Made by a program: the position numbers and the translations under genes
Source of the DNA: Thysanoteuthis rhombus
Lineage: Eukaryota; Mollusca; Cephalopoda; Oegopsida; Thysanoteuthidae
DNA: 64,000 nucleotides
NCBI GenBank assembly: GCA_963457665.1
Contig: OY735205.1
Span: forward strand, 24,954,691-25,018,690
Direction of reading: 5' to 3'
In this document: in pieces, positions 24,710 to 36,640 of the stretch
How positions within the stretch are numbered: the first letter of the stretch is position 1
Layout of the letters: each line of letters starts with the position of its first letter
Notes under the pieces: model-generated
The model's database searches: none
The model's input: only the letters and a program-made list of their open reading frames with translations
What the model was told of the DNA's origin: nothing

Positions 24710-25679
24710 AAAGAAAGAGAGGGATTATGCAGTAAAAAGTTGAACTAAGTCGGAACGTGTTGTAAATTCGAAAATGTTTATTTACATAGACTTATTCCGA
24801 ACATGTTTCGAAGCAAAAATAGTTCATCTTCTGTGGGAAAGTCTATTACCCTCAACGCTGGTAGAGCAATAGACGGTTATGCATCTGTAAAATGAGACAA
24901 TCCATCTTACGTCCACCCTGCTACTGTGGGTCAGCGATCTGAATGGGTGATAGTTATGGCCGTCTTGAGATTTGGTTACTCGCTAATATGAACGAGGGTC
25001 ATCCAGTGGCAGGCTGCCACGGGAAAACTCCGGGTGGGTAGAGAAAAGGGTAACAGAATAAAAGGATTGAAACCAGGTTGGTGAATAGAAATCTTCAGGT
25101 GTTAAAGAACCAGGTACAATGATATTGTAGATACTTTATTTGTTTAGAAATGCACCAGTACTCAGAGGTACTTACTTTGTCATAGACAGTCAGCTTGACT
25201 TAGTTCTTATCTTCAATTACTAAAAAATCTATTTATTTATTTATTCATTTATGCATTTTATTCTTTTAATTTGTTTATTATTCTCCGTTCCTGGGTGTGA
25301 GGGTAGGTTAGCTTTCCTAGAAGTCATAGAAAAATATTTTAGATGCGTGTGTGTTGTTAAGGGTTGTCAGTAATTTGAGCAATATTTAGTGATGGTGACG
25401 ATTTTATGGGTTGGTGTTAGGTATCAGATTGCTCAATGTAAGATTCAGTCCATTAACAGGAAGACTTAGTAGAAGTGGCATTCATGAGTTCTCATGACTC
25501 TCGAGGATGTTTGTGGCCTTGTGAGGTGTAATTTCCTCTATACGTTCGATAATGGGGGAATTTTAACATCATTGTTGAAGTTATGATTTGGTAGGCGAAG
25601 AAAACAACTTTCGGAACAGACTGGGAAAACGTTGGAATGAACACACATACATCCTTGCACACACACACATACACACACT

Positions 25680-25808
<129 letters not shown>

Positions 25809-25869
25809 ATTACTCTCACGTTTCCTGATTTGTATTGTATATATACATCAAATATATATAAATTATTGT

Positions 25870-26131
25870 GTCGTCCACAGAGAGCTGTTTCGTTGTATTA
25901 CAAATCTTCAGTGTGTCTATAGACTATCCATTATCCCATCCAGTACCATGAGGTAGGGTCGGAACCTTCATTTCCGACCCTAAAGCTGGCATCTTGCCTC
26001 TGCTCCATGCAGAACTAGACGGTCAGTAAGTTTGAATTTAAGCGATACATTTTTTTAGCATATATTCCCCATCCACTAGAGTGCTCTGTTCCAAAGTTGG
26101 AAGAGCATTGCATAAGCTTACAATGAACGAA
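25870..26131 (-). mobile_element. SINE-B, nearly complete unit, antisense
   Basis: On the minus strand the order is as follows. The 5' block has a GCATTGCTCTTCC-like core, GTGGATGGGG and CGCTTAAATTC. A middle portion resembles a Pol III head, with the B-box-like word GGTTCCGACCC near 25965-25980. The 3' body holds GTACTGGATGGGATAATGG, AGTCTATAG and GAAGATTTGTAATACAACG. A (TA)n tract lies beyond the 3' end. The same order occurs on the plus strand at 56748-56970 and 57625-57840. The tRNA relationship is inferred from the B-box-like word only. Confidence 0.7.
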
Positions 26132-26839
26132 TGAGATGAAGTATTTGCAGCAAAAAAACGTTTATGTTTCCGTCCTGTTTGGGCTTAGAGCATAAACATA
26201 AATGGGTTCTCGTAGCAAATCCTGTATTTCATTATATTCTAAGCTCTACTCTAATTCAACTTAATGTTTAATGTTGAATGTATCCAGCACTTAATAAAAT
26301 AAACACATCAAACATCGGATATTGCATTATATCATATCATATTGTATTGTTTGTATCTTTGTGGAATGATGTCCTGAAAAAAAAATACAAGCATAAATGA
26401 AAAATATAAGCCTTGAAGAAGTTAAAGAATACTTTGACATGAGTCAGACGATAAAGCTTGAGAAAGACAACAGGTATGAAATAAAACGGCGCATAACGAT
26501 TGATGTGAAATCATTTGGTATGAATTGAGACATGCAGGAAAGTAAATTGCCAATATACCTGAAATGTAAAATATATGATAAATGCATAATAGCTGCTATG
26601 ACGGACGGGTACGGGTGAGAATCCTGGAAATCTACAAAACCATCCGAAAACAAAGGAAAGGGAAATGTTAGGAATAACTCATAGCTAAAGAAAACAAGTG
26701 AGGGACAGAGTGAAGTATATTATACAAGTAATCAAGCCACAAAAATAGAGATGGGTGGGGCACATAACGAAAAGGGATAATAGAATGGAAGGTGGTGCAG
26801 AGGCTTTTGATCAGCAGTGGACTTGTAACGGCTAATGAG

Positions 26840-26840
26840 G

Positions 26841-26874
<34 letters not shown>

Positions 26875-26880
26875 ATGTGT
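26840..26880. repeat. Short (TA)n-(GT)n microsatellite
   Basis: About 12 bp TA followed by GT dinucleotides. Confidence 0.9.
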
Positions 26881-29820
26881 GCACCTTCTTAAATCCAAGT
26901 GCTCACTTTGTCATGAATTCTAAATTGTTTAAAATAATCTCAAAGGAATAAAAAAAATTCGTAATAAATTTCGAAAACTTGGAGTTTTCTTAAACAGATT
27001 TCCTCAATTAGCACCGATTGAAGACTTTCCGACACTGTAATTCATAGACTTTTGTTGATCTATCGACAGTTCTAGGATCGAAAATCCCTCACAGCAAAAT
27101 TATATTGGGAAGTGTTTCATTTCATTTATTTTCCCCAGTTTCTCTAGCTGAAAATAGACAGCCTTTTACTCACCAACTTCTTGATTCTACTATGGTAGTT
27201 TGATAAGAGGCTAAAAAAACGGTAAAAGAAGTAAGGCTTTCGTTGGGTGATTTCCTAGGCATCAAATCTTCATTTGGAGACGACACTTAATTATAAAATC
27301 AAACAATACACTTTTCAACAGTTGCTCAGCCAAACTGATTATCATTCTAACTGTGAATACATTTCATATCAGACGGATTCAAGGTTGTAGCAACACCTTT
27401 TCCAGGGGTTTCCAGGGTGTGTTCAGTCTTACGAGGTACCTGCAATGTGTTTAAGCCAAATAAAAATACGAACATAGGAACATAGATGAATTAAACATAA
27501 TAAAAACAGTAAGAAGAAGAAAACCTCCTTATGTAAAGTAAGTTTTTTTTAGGAATATCTGGCAGTTAATTACTTTTTGTCGTGGTGAAACTATGAGAAA
27601 ATTGGCAAAGAAAATTTCAATTCTTTTCCTACATATTTGCTTTCTCATTCTGGAAATTTAAATAAACAGGATCACTACAAAATAAACTCATTTATTCTGT
27701 TCATGGCAAACCTCTAATTGATATAACATGACAGCCCTAAAAATGTATTTTAGTTTCAAGCAGATATGATGTTTATTATTTTGGTGATGAGGATAAACTA
27801 TTTATCACTAAACAAAAATGGTTGAATTTGATCCCTAGACATCCGATCGCTTTTGGATTAAATCAGTGATTTCTTTAAGTGTTTAAAACATCAAAAAAAA
27901 AAAAATTCTATATCAACCAATTCTTATCGTAAAGACATCGGTTCAAATCTTCTCTTGACGTTTGGAACCAAGTAATGTCAATGGTTCAAATTAAAGTTTC
28001 AGTACAAGGGAATTAGTATCTTTGTGGTTCTCACTCCAAAATTTCGGCAAAAAAGTGAGAGTCCATAGGTTTATGCATAAACCTACAAGCATCAAATAAA
28101 TACGTTATGTCAAACTATTTCGCTTGAATGTATGGAATATCTGAAGACCATCTCACCCTGTACCAGTTTAGCTTATCTTAATCCTTTATAAAAGAAGGAT
28201 TAGCCTTGGGTAGTTGTCGCTTATGCATTGAAGCAAGAGTTTTGCATTGATGTTAGACTATTTAGTTTTTACCTTTTGCATCTCTGCACTGGAAAGATAA
28301 CAGATTTCTTAGTTAGTCAGATTAGAATAAACTGTCTGTTTCCATATCCGCTCCAGTGAGCACGTTCTATTTGAGAAATGATTGTGATTATTCAACGTGT
28401 CAGATACGCACCTTCCCAGTGAAATAATCGATAGCAGAATTAATATCAGAACTGGCCTAAAATAAACATATTGTGGATTATCAACGAACTAGTCAATAAC
28501 GGTGAATGTGATTTTAGTATTATGCAACGATTCAGTGCAATTATATCGGGCAAGGAGGTTCAGACAGAAGCCGATGTGAATTTTAATAAACATAGCAAGG
28601 TGCTACAGCGTTACTCCGGTTAACTTTGCTTTGAATTAGATAAGAGAAAATTAATGACTGTTTTTAATACGTTGTCTAAACATTTATCTAAATTTGAAAT
28701 CGCAGTACTCTTTTATGTATTCTGATTTAAAGAATGTCATCTATTTTTTACAATAACTTTGTTTAATCAAAAAATTAGTATTCTATGAAGACTTTGAAGA
28801 AAAAAAAAACATTTGCCTTTTGCTCTCAAACCAGTTTAAATATAAAGTACAGAGAGTTATAAAATGAGATTCCATGTTATATATTTTGATACGGCTACAA
28901 AAAAAAAAAAAACTTTTATCTGAAATTCTGTAAAATAGAAAGTCTGAAAAGCGAATATTTTATCTCTGTGTCGCCTGTACATCAAAGGGTGCATTTGGCA
29001 CCAAATATGACCAGATACGTTTTACGCCTTTTCGTTTCGTTTACATTTTCTGCACTCTACCAGGTTTTGTAAAACACAGCAAGTTATCAATTGGGAGAGA
29101 CGTACCTGTACTGCTCACGGATATTCTTTTCATTTTGAGGGAAATCTGTACAATTTTTTAGGAGAAAATTGTTTTCCTTCGAGAAACTATCAAGAATTGT
29201 GATTATATCTTCACCTCCATTTTTAATGGAACTCTTTAAAAGCACAACAATCGTGCTAAAATTCAATGAATCTGAATAAAACGTATAAAAACAATAGTTT
29301 TGCTAACCAGTGTATATCTGTTGAGTCACTTAGTTGCAATGTAGACATATTATCATTTGCAAAAGTATATTTCCTTTTTATTTTACCATCCTAAGAGATA
29401 TATTGAATCAGTTTTCCTATCTTTTTGTCAACTAAAGGACCTTTCTAAAATTGTTCAGATTAAAATAAAGACCAAAAAATCGTTTGAAGTGTTTCACGGA
29501 AAAATTTCATAATGGTGATTTCTGCAGTTGTAAGTGGTTCCTTGCTTTTGGTAAATACCCGAGCAAACAAGTAACTTATCTGACGTTTTCATTTTTATTT
29601 AATGAATAATGCAACTTCTTAATAGATTTTCAAAGCTTCTTGCTGTATTCTAACACTGTCCATCTCTACCCCACAAAATCGGATCTTTCATTGTATGATA
29701 TCTGTGTCAATTTGCAGGTCAAGGCGGTGTCCATTAAAATCAAAAACAAAAAGACGAAAAAAACAAAACAAAACAAACCAAAACACAAACGAGTAATCAA
29801 AATGAGCAACCGTGACAGGA
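26881..29820. other. Long interval without recognised genes
   Basis: AT-rich DNA with A-runs near 27890, 28800 and 28900. No element, inverted repeat or coding motif recognised. Confidence 0.4.
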
Positions 29821-29823
29821 ATT

Positions 29824-29826
<3 letters not shown>

Positions 29827-29868
<42 letters not shown>
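29827..29868. repeat. (TA)n microsatellite
   Basis: About 42 bp of TA, preceded by an A/AAAC-rich stretch (about 29745-29785). Confidence 0.95.
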
Positions 29869-29870
<2 letters not shown>

Positions 29871-30889
29871 GGGCAAAGGTTTTATATTTCATTCCAACGG
29901 AACTACTATCTTTCTGTAGTGATAGACACGTATGCGTGTGACCATTGGCGGAAATCAATAACAGTTGGACTGCTCTACATGAATAATAAGAGAGACAACT
30001 CAAGCCGTAAAGATGCATGCGCGCTAGAATAGTCCCAAGAAATAACCAGCGGATACGTTCAAGCAATGGCCAACTTCAGTGGAAATATATCTGTTTTTAT
30101 CGGGACCGCAAACGTTGTACACCATGTTATTCTATTTATTTTCTGAAACATTTTTCTTGTAGGAAAACTTTCATCGTGTGCAACCCATATTTTATTCATT
30201 CATAGAAATTTTTATTTATTCCCTGAAAACTTTCGCTGGATACTAGCTTAGTAGATCAGTGTGATGTTGCAGGGCTTACAGAGGCTCGAAAGCATTTCAC
30301 CTTATCGACCACAGTTACCAAAGTAATGTTAATGTTACATAATTCTAAATAAATATCAATATATCGACAAATAGATGAATGCAAATATTAAACGGTTATT
30401 AATAATGAAAGAATTATTTAACTGGTATAAAAGTAATATAAATTAGTAGTAAAATAAATTCAGATAATGAAACATCACATGTTAGATCAGATAAATACTT
30501 GGTTTCAATGTTGGATAGGGGGGATTCAATGGTGCACACTTTCTATCCATCGGTAGTTGATTCTTGACAATGTTTACGAGTATGCATGTGTATCCCAAAA
30601 GAATACTGATTCCAATAAACCACAATATGGTATTATTTCTAAGAATTATTCAGATTTTACACGGAGTAGCGATACACCAAGGGATTCTTGGCAACTCACT
30701 AAAGCATCATAAAAATTGTGAACGTTTTGCTCTGGTATCTCGTAAAATGACGATAGCAAACCGCAGCCTACGTACTTAGTTATATTTCTTGTATAAAAAC
30801 AAAGTGTGACCAAATATCTTTTAAATAAGCATATAAACATACCCACGTGCGTGCGTGCGTGCACACACACAAACACCCCCCACACACAT

Positions 30890-30907
30890 ATGTATATATA
30901 TGCATAC

Positions 30908-30958
<51 letters not shown>

Positions 30959-30965
30959 ATATATA
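30890..30965. repeat. (TA)n microsatellite preceded by (CA)n
   Basis: A CA-rich lead-in at about 30860-30890, then roughly 70 bp of TA. It borders the SINE-A cluster. Confidence 0.95.
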
Positions 30966-30984
30966 CTTATGAATGTATTATTCT

Positions 30985-31260
30985 TACTAGAAACTCTTTT
31001 TGAACCAACATCCGTTTTTACACGGTGACCATGCAAGTCAGCCTAAACAGCGTAAATACAACAAGTAATTGAAGAAATGACCCCCTGGTGGATGCAGGTT
31101 ACATTCAGGCAGCAGGCCATTTCTTTAATTGTCTATCTTATTTACACTGTTTAGATCAACTAACACATTCGGTGTGTACACTTGGGATTTCGGTTCAAAA
31201 CATTTTCGAATAGAAATAATGCATTTGCAATTATTCTTTCGGATTATATAATAATTTTCC
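30985..31260. mobile_element. SINE-A foldback pair (antisense unit joined to sense unit)
   Basis: The left half (about 30985-31081) matches the antisense body seen at 31655-31740, including the antisense CTAAACAGCGTAAATA core. The right half (about 31085-31260) matches the sense body at 31400-31560, including TTTACACTGTTTAGATC and CGGATTATATA. The two halves are imperfect inverted repeats (31039-31081 against 31115-31157) around a head remnant. The Pol III B-box-like word is degraded (GGTTACATTC). Confidence 0.65.
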
Positions 31261-31329
31261 TACAATATCAGTGTCCACGTTTGAGGAACACAAAGAACAA
31301 TTGGCAGACGTTTTGTAGGTTTAATTAGG

Positions 31330-31556
31330 GCTCCCGACTCATGAGGGACTGTTTAACCTAGATGGTAAGAGCGGCGTTATGTCCAGACAGTCTTCTGGTA
31401 GACGCAGGTTTAATCCCTGTGATAGCCAATATCTTTTATTGTCTGTTCTATTTACACTGTTTAGACCGACTAACATATTCACAGCGTTGAAACGGGATAT
31501 CAATTCAAGAGGCTTTTCTAATAAAAATGATGCAATCATAATTATTTCGTCGGATT
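31330..31556 (+). mobile_element. SINE-A, sense, with tRNA-like head
   Basis: A tRNA-like head lies at about 31350-31425. An A-box-like word TAACCTAGATGG is at 31354-31365 and a B-box-like word GGTTTAATCCC at 31407-31417, about 40 bp apart, as in tRNA-derived SINEs. The body shares TTTACACTGTTTAGA and GGATTATATA with the neighbouring copies. The 3' end runs into the (TA)n tract starting near 31556. Confidence 0.75.
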
Positions 31557-31581
31557 ATATATATATGTATATATATATGTA

Positions 31582-31640
<59 letters not shown>
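31556..31640. repeat. (TA)n microsatellite between two converging SINE-A copies
   Basis: About 85 bp of TA with GTATATATG interruptions. A sense SINE-A ends here from the left and an antisense SINE-A ends here from the right. Confidence 0.95.
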
Positions 31641-31642
<2 letters not shown>

Positions 31643-31654
31643 AATTTCGTTATA

Positions 31655-31830
31655 TTATATAGAAACTCATCAAAATGATTTCCAGTAAGTGTATTACTCA
31701 CTCTAGACAACGTAAATAGAATGAACAATCAGAGAAAATAAAGAGCTACAGGAATCGAACATGCTAGCGTTAGGGTAGCCGCCTCAACGTAACGATTCTC
31801 TTACCATTGAGCTAAACAGCTGCCAGTAAT
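31655..31830 (-). mobile_element. SINE-A, antisense, best tRNA-like head
   Basis: The minus strand from about 31823 reads a tRNA-like sequence. TAGCTCAATGG (A box) is at 31804-31814 and GTTCGATTCC (B box) at 31751-31760; both are near-consensus Pol III internal promoter words. The body contains the reverse complement of GACAACGTAAATAGAATG. The 3' end faces the (TA)n tract. This is the clearest evidence that SINE-A derives from a tRNA gene. It should not be annotated as a functional tRNA: the predicted stems are imperfect and the body continues directly downstream. Confidence 0.8.
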
Positions 31831-31969
31831 GATAAGGCCCACATACTAGTTTCCACACCAAATTCTCATCACGTTTATTTTCAATCGATTTGCTTCTTTC
31901 CACGCAACAGTTATGTATTGAGAAATGGATTCATATGATCCTACGGTAAGACTATAAATTGTGTTGTTT

Positions 31970-32253
31970 CATATAGAAACTTATTCAAAATCTTCTCTCG
32001 TCGTTACTCGGTTAATGTATCACTCGCCTAATACAATGTAAGTAGAAGGAACTATAAAATAAAATGGGACTGCTGCAGGAATCTAACCTGCCACCGATAG
32101 GGTAGCTGCTTCAATGTAGTAATCCTCTTCTTTCTCCAAACTTTCATTCTACTCATATTGTGTAGGGCGAGTGATCATTGATTGCGTATTGACTGGAGAT
32201 CATTTCAAGATCGTGTCCATATAATAAAACGCAATTTATAATCATTATGCTCG

Positions 32254-32255
<2 letters not shown>
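31970..32255. mobile_element. SINE-A foldback pair (antisense then sense)
   Basis: The segment 31970-32110 is an antisense SINE-A body with a degraded head (GTTAGATTCC, antisense at 32078-32087). The segment 32140-32255 is a sense body. The two share inverted words, for example GGCGAGTGAT on the right against its complement near 32023-32032. The sense half ends at the (TA)n tract starting at about 32256. Confidence 0.65.

Positions 32256-32307
<52 letters not shown>
32256..32307. repeat. (TA)n microsatellite
   Basis: About 50 bp of pure TA at the right edge of the SINE-A cluster. Confidence 0.95.
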
Positions 32308-32309
<2 letters not shown>

Positions 32310-32310
<1 letters not shown>

Positions 32311-34110
32311 TTGCTTAAATATATGTTTCATCCGACGTTTGCTAATGTGAGCTTGTGCTCTGACGTGTATTGATGCGCAAAAGTCACCAACAGGTTTTGT
32401 ATTCGAAATATAAAGTGCTAATATTACAAAAGGTTTATTATGGGGGGTTCGGAAGAAAATGCCTGCAGAACCCATGCAGAACATCTGACATCAAGTAACA
32501 CCTAAATCTTTCCGTAGAGCACAATCAATAGGAACTGTGTTTCCGGAAATTTTCTAGTCCCAATGTCACTCCCTTTTATGGGACACCTAATGTCAATTCC
32601 TGCTAACAAGCTGAAACATATAAACTGAATGTAATACTTCGCTCCATATGTAATTTTGTTCCTGTATTGTACCACTTGCTGTATGTTTGGTTTATTGAAT
32701 AAATAGACTGTCAGCCTATTGCCATCATTGTCATTATTATTGCTGTTGTTTGAGCAGGAAAATTCCGGTGACAGTTGATTCAGCCAAGAGCATAGGAAAG
32801 TGAGGAGGTATTTTCTTTTGTCACTACTACATATTCAAAACCACCGTCGAGTCACGCCCAACACCCTGAAATGAAAAGAAATACCGATTTCCGATATAAA
32901 CGTCGATTTTATTTTCGTTCACTGTTGGAATTCTCCTGCCCACAATATTGATCCCGAGATAGACTTGGTTATTTCGAACTTCGGTTTGCATTTCGATTGA
33001 CTAAGTGGCCGAGCTGTATTGCGTTTACGCTGGAATAACTGGCATTACTGTTCTCATAACTTCAGACTGATTCTGACCGTTATTTCTTGAAGGAACGCAT
33101 CGCTAAAGGCAAAGGAAAAAGAAAACAATCCTAGGTAAAATGTCTGCAAGGAATATTCCGGCGAGTAATTCATTCGTCCTGAATGATGCCAGATGCCAAT
33201 GTTAAGGTACTCAAGGAATCGATGTTGGGACATTTTAATGCGAATTTGCTTTTGTCGTGAGAGTTAAAGATCGAAGTAATGGCCTCGGGTTTGGCGGATA
33301 TCAACATTTTTAAGATATTACTGTATTAGATACGACTATAACATTGATGACTTCGAAGTGTGTTTGAATAGCGTAAAATAAGTCTGTAGCCAGAAGCTTT
33401 AATCTATTCCGCTTCGATTCCATTCCTTTCCTCATTCCTTTTGCCATGTTCTGTTAACTTTGATAAAATGTAATCATCATCAAAGGTTACGTCCCTTTGA
33501 TCCATTACACAAAAACGTCAGGGTCATGTTTATACTTTTATGCTTGGTTGAATGGTTGGCTCGAAATATTACACGCTGATTTTCGTCCTCTATCGGAAAG
33601 GAATTGACGGATTTATCGATAATGGTCCCCGACTTCAACAAACGACTTATAAGAATAACATATCGATGTCGCCCGACTAGATTAATTCTAAAAGCAGACG
33701 CTTGAAAACAGGGGCGTCTTTATGATCGGCAGGCGGTCCATAGTGCTAATTGACAATGTTTGGAAAGTAAGGCTGAGGATGAATGGTTAGAGATTTTCGC
33801 CTCCTGATCAAGTGCTAAGTATAAAAATGTTTAAAAATGGATATTTCTTAACACGAGCACATACAAACTTATAATCACAGTAGAATACTCTCATACATTT
33901 GTATTTGCGCGCTTACATGAGGGCATTTATTTTGGAAGGGAAGGTCTTTGAAAAAGCTAGAATAGTTAACAACTGAAAAATCACCTTTAAGAAACACCAC
34001 ACCAATATACATATGCGTATATGGGTACAAACGTCCACATTTGTCTATATAATGAACAGTTGAAGATTTTCAGTTCATTTTTTAACACTTCCACTTTAAG
34101 GCAACAATTT
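32310..34110. other. No feature recognised
   Basis: Slightly less AT-rich than its surroundings, with no motif-bearing frame. Confidence 0.4.
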
Positions 34111-34161
34111 GACGATAAAATATTTCCTGTTTCTCTGAATTTTTGAGATGAGGTACAATTA

Positions 34162-34426
34162 TTATCTCTATTATTGTTCGGACTATCCTCATCTTTGTTG
34201 TTTTCCATACAACGTTTCAGCTGTTGTACTCTACGGCCTTCATCAAGTATCATCTGGTAGGTGTGGGGGAAGTAACGAACTGGACCCTTTATTTAACAGA
34301 CAGGGGTATATAGAGGGCACTCCCCTCTTACCAGATGATACCTGATGAAGGCCGTAAAGTACAACGGCCGGAACGTTGTATGGAAAACAACCAAGTTGAG
34401 GATAGTCCAAACAATAATAGAGATAA
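34162..34426. repeat. Foldback: ~108-bp inverted repeat with ~49-nt loop
   Basis: The left arm (34162-34269) and right arm (34319-34426) are reverse complements with roughly ten mismatches, about 90% identity by eye. Shared words include GTTTTCCATACAACGTT, ACGGCCTTCATCA and GTATCATCTGGTA. The 15-bp word GATAAAATATTTCCT occurs at 34114-34128 and again at 34422-34436. It could be a target-site duplication, although the left copy sits about 34 bp outside the arm. Spurious frames (34148-34345 and 34243-34689) run through it. Not related to the hairpin at 16.4 kb. Confidence 0.85.
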
Positions 34427-35297
34427 AATATTTCCTTCCCACTATTTGAAACAATGAACTCTTCCACTTGTTTGAGTTTGGTAATTTTTTTTATAAAATC
34501 TAACACTAACTTGACACAACGGATATATTTAGTTTTTTTTTCATATTTGAAGAAGTGAACTATCAAGTTTGAAAGTAAGAGAAAGATTTGAGTTGAATTA
34601 AGACATCTTAAATAAAGCAAACAATGAAAGTAAAACATTGAATTTATATAAAACTCAATGTGGCAAAGGAATTTATGAAAAGTATTCATATTTACAATGT
34701 ACCAATTTATGATTGTCCTTTGATATCATTTGTCTGTGATATTTGATTGTAAACGATTACCCCACGTCTTTTTAATAGTCTTATTTCACCAACCCCACTT
34801 ATACCACTACAATGGGACATTGACAAGGAATTTAATAGTAGTGAACTGTTATTCCAGATGAGTTAGCTTATCATATCCTTACAGTAAATATTTGTTTTAA
34901 TTTGTTAGTGGCTAATGTCATTTCTTCAGTTTTGCAGTGAATTTTCAGTACACTTACATGATTGGATGCATCAGATATGAAGTGATGAACCAAATTTGCT
35001 TCACTGTAAATCATTCAATAAATGTGGGAATTTATCGACCTTCATTTCTGGCTTCAATCAAGTTCAGAGATTCCAAATTGACCGACGGAAATAAAACATT
35101 GTTGATAGATTGGTTTTGATTAAAGCTCCATTTGAATTGATTACTCTAACTGCTTTTCACACATTGTCAGGTAGGATCGATAACCAATATTACACTTCGA
35201 TCGCACTGCGATTATCACAGAGCACTAATTATTCTAATACATTTTTTTAATGTGTTTATGTTTTTACCCTCAGTATTCTTCTCCTTCTTCTTCTTTT

Positions 35298-35310
35298 TTT
35301 ATTATTATAA

Positions 35311-35392
<82 letters not shown>

Positions 35393-35403
35393 CAATAACA
35401 ATA

Positions 35404-35435
<32 letters not shown>

Positions 35436-35460
35436 AATACTAATAATAAATAATAATAAT
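35298..35460. repeat. (ATT)n, then (ATG)n, then AAT-rich microsatellite
   Basis: About 95 bp of ATT, a 30-bp ATG/GAT run at 35405-35434, then AAT units. Poly-Ile and poly-Asn frames crossing it are artefacts. This is the left border of the RLE cluster. Confidence 0.95.
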
Positions 35461-35462
35461 AA

Positions 35463-35705
35463 TTGTAAAAGAACAGCACCACAAATGGTAGTGAAAGTAC
35501 GAACCACAGCACTGCAGTGATAGGTGGGGGAAATATGAGAGTAGGGCTGTAAACCTGTGCAGACTCAGTGTTTTTCAGCCCCCAGCGTTAACTATCGGGC
35601 AACTTGAGTGAAAATGTAAACCTCAGCAATGCTGTGGACTATGAAAATGTGGACAGGGGGGTTGGAGACCCGGGGAGATTTGCTGTCACTCCACAAAGGA
35701 TGTTA
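35463..35705 (+). mobile_element. RLE-1 3'-UTR-only cassette, (AAT)n on both sides
   Basis: This sense-oriented piece of RLE-1 3' UTR shows the duplicated UTR motif: CAGCGTTAACTATCGGGCAACTT, then a CCTCAGCAATGCTGTGG block, then GAGACCCGGGGAGATTTGCTG. It lies between the AAT-rich tract ending about 35460 and the AAT array at 35711-35763. There is no coding sequence. It parallels the antisense cassettes at 10.1 and 11.0 kb. Confidence 0.7.
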
Positions 35706-35710
35706 AAATG

Positions 35711-35711
35711 C

Positions 35712-35763
<52 letters not shown>
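35711..35763. repeat. (AAT)n array at the 5' end of RLE-1 copy 1
   Basis: A pure AAT array of about 18 units immediately precedes the 5'-truncated RLE-1 copy at 35765-38060. Confidence 0.95.
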
Positions 35764-35766
<3 letters not shown>

Positions 35767-35790
35767 CTGAAACATACTCTTAGGACCACA

Positions 35791-36111
35791 TTGAAACATA
35801 CAAAACATACTCTTAGGAAAGTAGCCAACAGGAAAGCACCGGGTCCCGGCGGGCTCCATGGGTATTGGTTCAAGAAATTCACCACGTTATACGGCAGTCT
35901 CACCCACCTGCTCCAAAATTGTCTAAACGAAGGCAAGGCACCAGAATGGATGACTAAAGGCAGAACCACGCTCATCCAAAAAGACCCAGAAAAGGGGAAC
36001 ATAGCAAGCAACTATAGACCAATCACGTGCTTACCACTTATGTGGAAAATCCTGACCGGGCAAATAGCAGAGAGAATATACATGTCAATGGATAGAATAG
36101 AAAGGGTGTAG
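35791..36111 (+). pseudogene. RLE-1 reverse transcriptase, N-terminal segment
   Basis: A 106-residue frame carries the entry to the RT domain. KAPGPGGLHGYWFKKF (residues 15-30) corresponds to the KAPGPDG motif found before the fingers of R2-group RTs. EWMTKGRTTLIQKDPEKGN is followed by NYRPITCLPLMWKIL (residues 74-88), the conserved NYRPIT block. The frame ends at a stop caused by a small deletion relative to copy 2 at 41.9 kb, which is readable across this point. The next frame starts 40 bp on. Fragment of a dead element. Confidence 0.85.
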
Positions 36112-36154
36112 GATAGGACCCAAAGGGGCAAACGATTTACTCTACATAGACTAG

Positions 36155-36640
36155 ATGATCTTAAGAGAAGTGAGGAAAAGGAGAAAGAATATTGCAATGG
36201 GATGGATCGATTACAAAAAAGCGTTCGATATGATTCCACATAGCTGGATACTCGAATGCCTTAGAATGTTCAAAATTAGCGAACCGGTGCTTAAATTCAT
36301 TGGAAATTCGATAAAAAACTGGAAAGTAGACTTGACAGCCGCAGGGGACAGACTAGCAGAGGTAGGGATAAAAAGGGGAATCTTCAAAGGAGACTCGTTG
36401 TCCTCACTATTATTTGTTCTAACAATGATACCGCTCAACAGAATCCTGAAAAACAGCAAAAGATACCACTTCTCTAAAACAAAAGGAAAGGTCAACCACT
36501 TAATGTACATGGACGATATAAAATTTTTCGCAAAAAATGGGGGAGAGCTTGAGACTCTGTTCAACGAAGTAAGGGAATATAGTGAGGACATAAAAATGGA
36601 GTTTGGGATAAAAAAAATGCGCAATCATGGTGATGCATAA
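36155..36640 (+). pseudogene. RLE-1 reverse transcriptase, palm segment with YMDD
   Basis: A 161-residue frame holds RT motif A as WIDYKKAFD (residues 17-25, first catalytic Asp at 19), motif B as RGIFKGDSLSS (residues 74-84), and motif C as YMDD (residues 118-121). All three catalytic aspartates are therefore still present in this fragment. The frame fails at its end because of a one-base change in a run of A near 36611-36617. The following frame takes over with CAIMVMHKG-equivalent residues. Upstream it is offset from the N-terminal segment by the 36.1-kb deletion. RT family assignment is firm. Confidence 0.9.

Noticed and set aside
31748-31823. Functional tRNA gene (antisense)
   Set aside because: A- and B-box words are present, but the stems are imperfect and the sequence continues into a body shared by several neighbours, so it is a SINE head.
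35250-35512. Asn/Asp-rich and Ile-rich frames
   Set aside because: They are translations of the ATT/ATG array. Not a low-complexity host protein.
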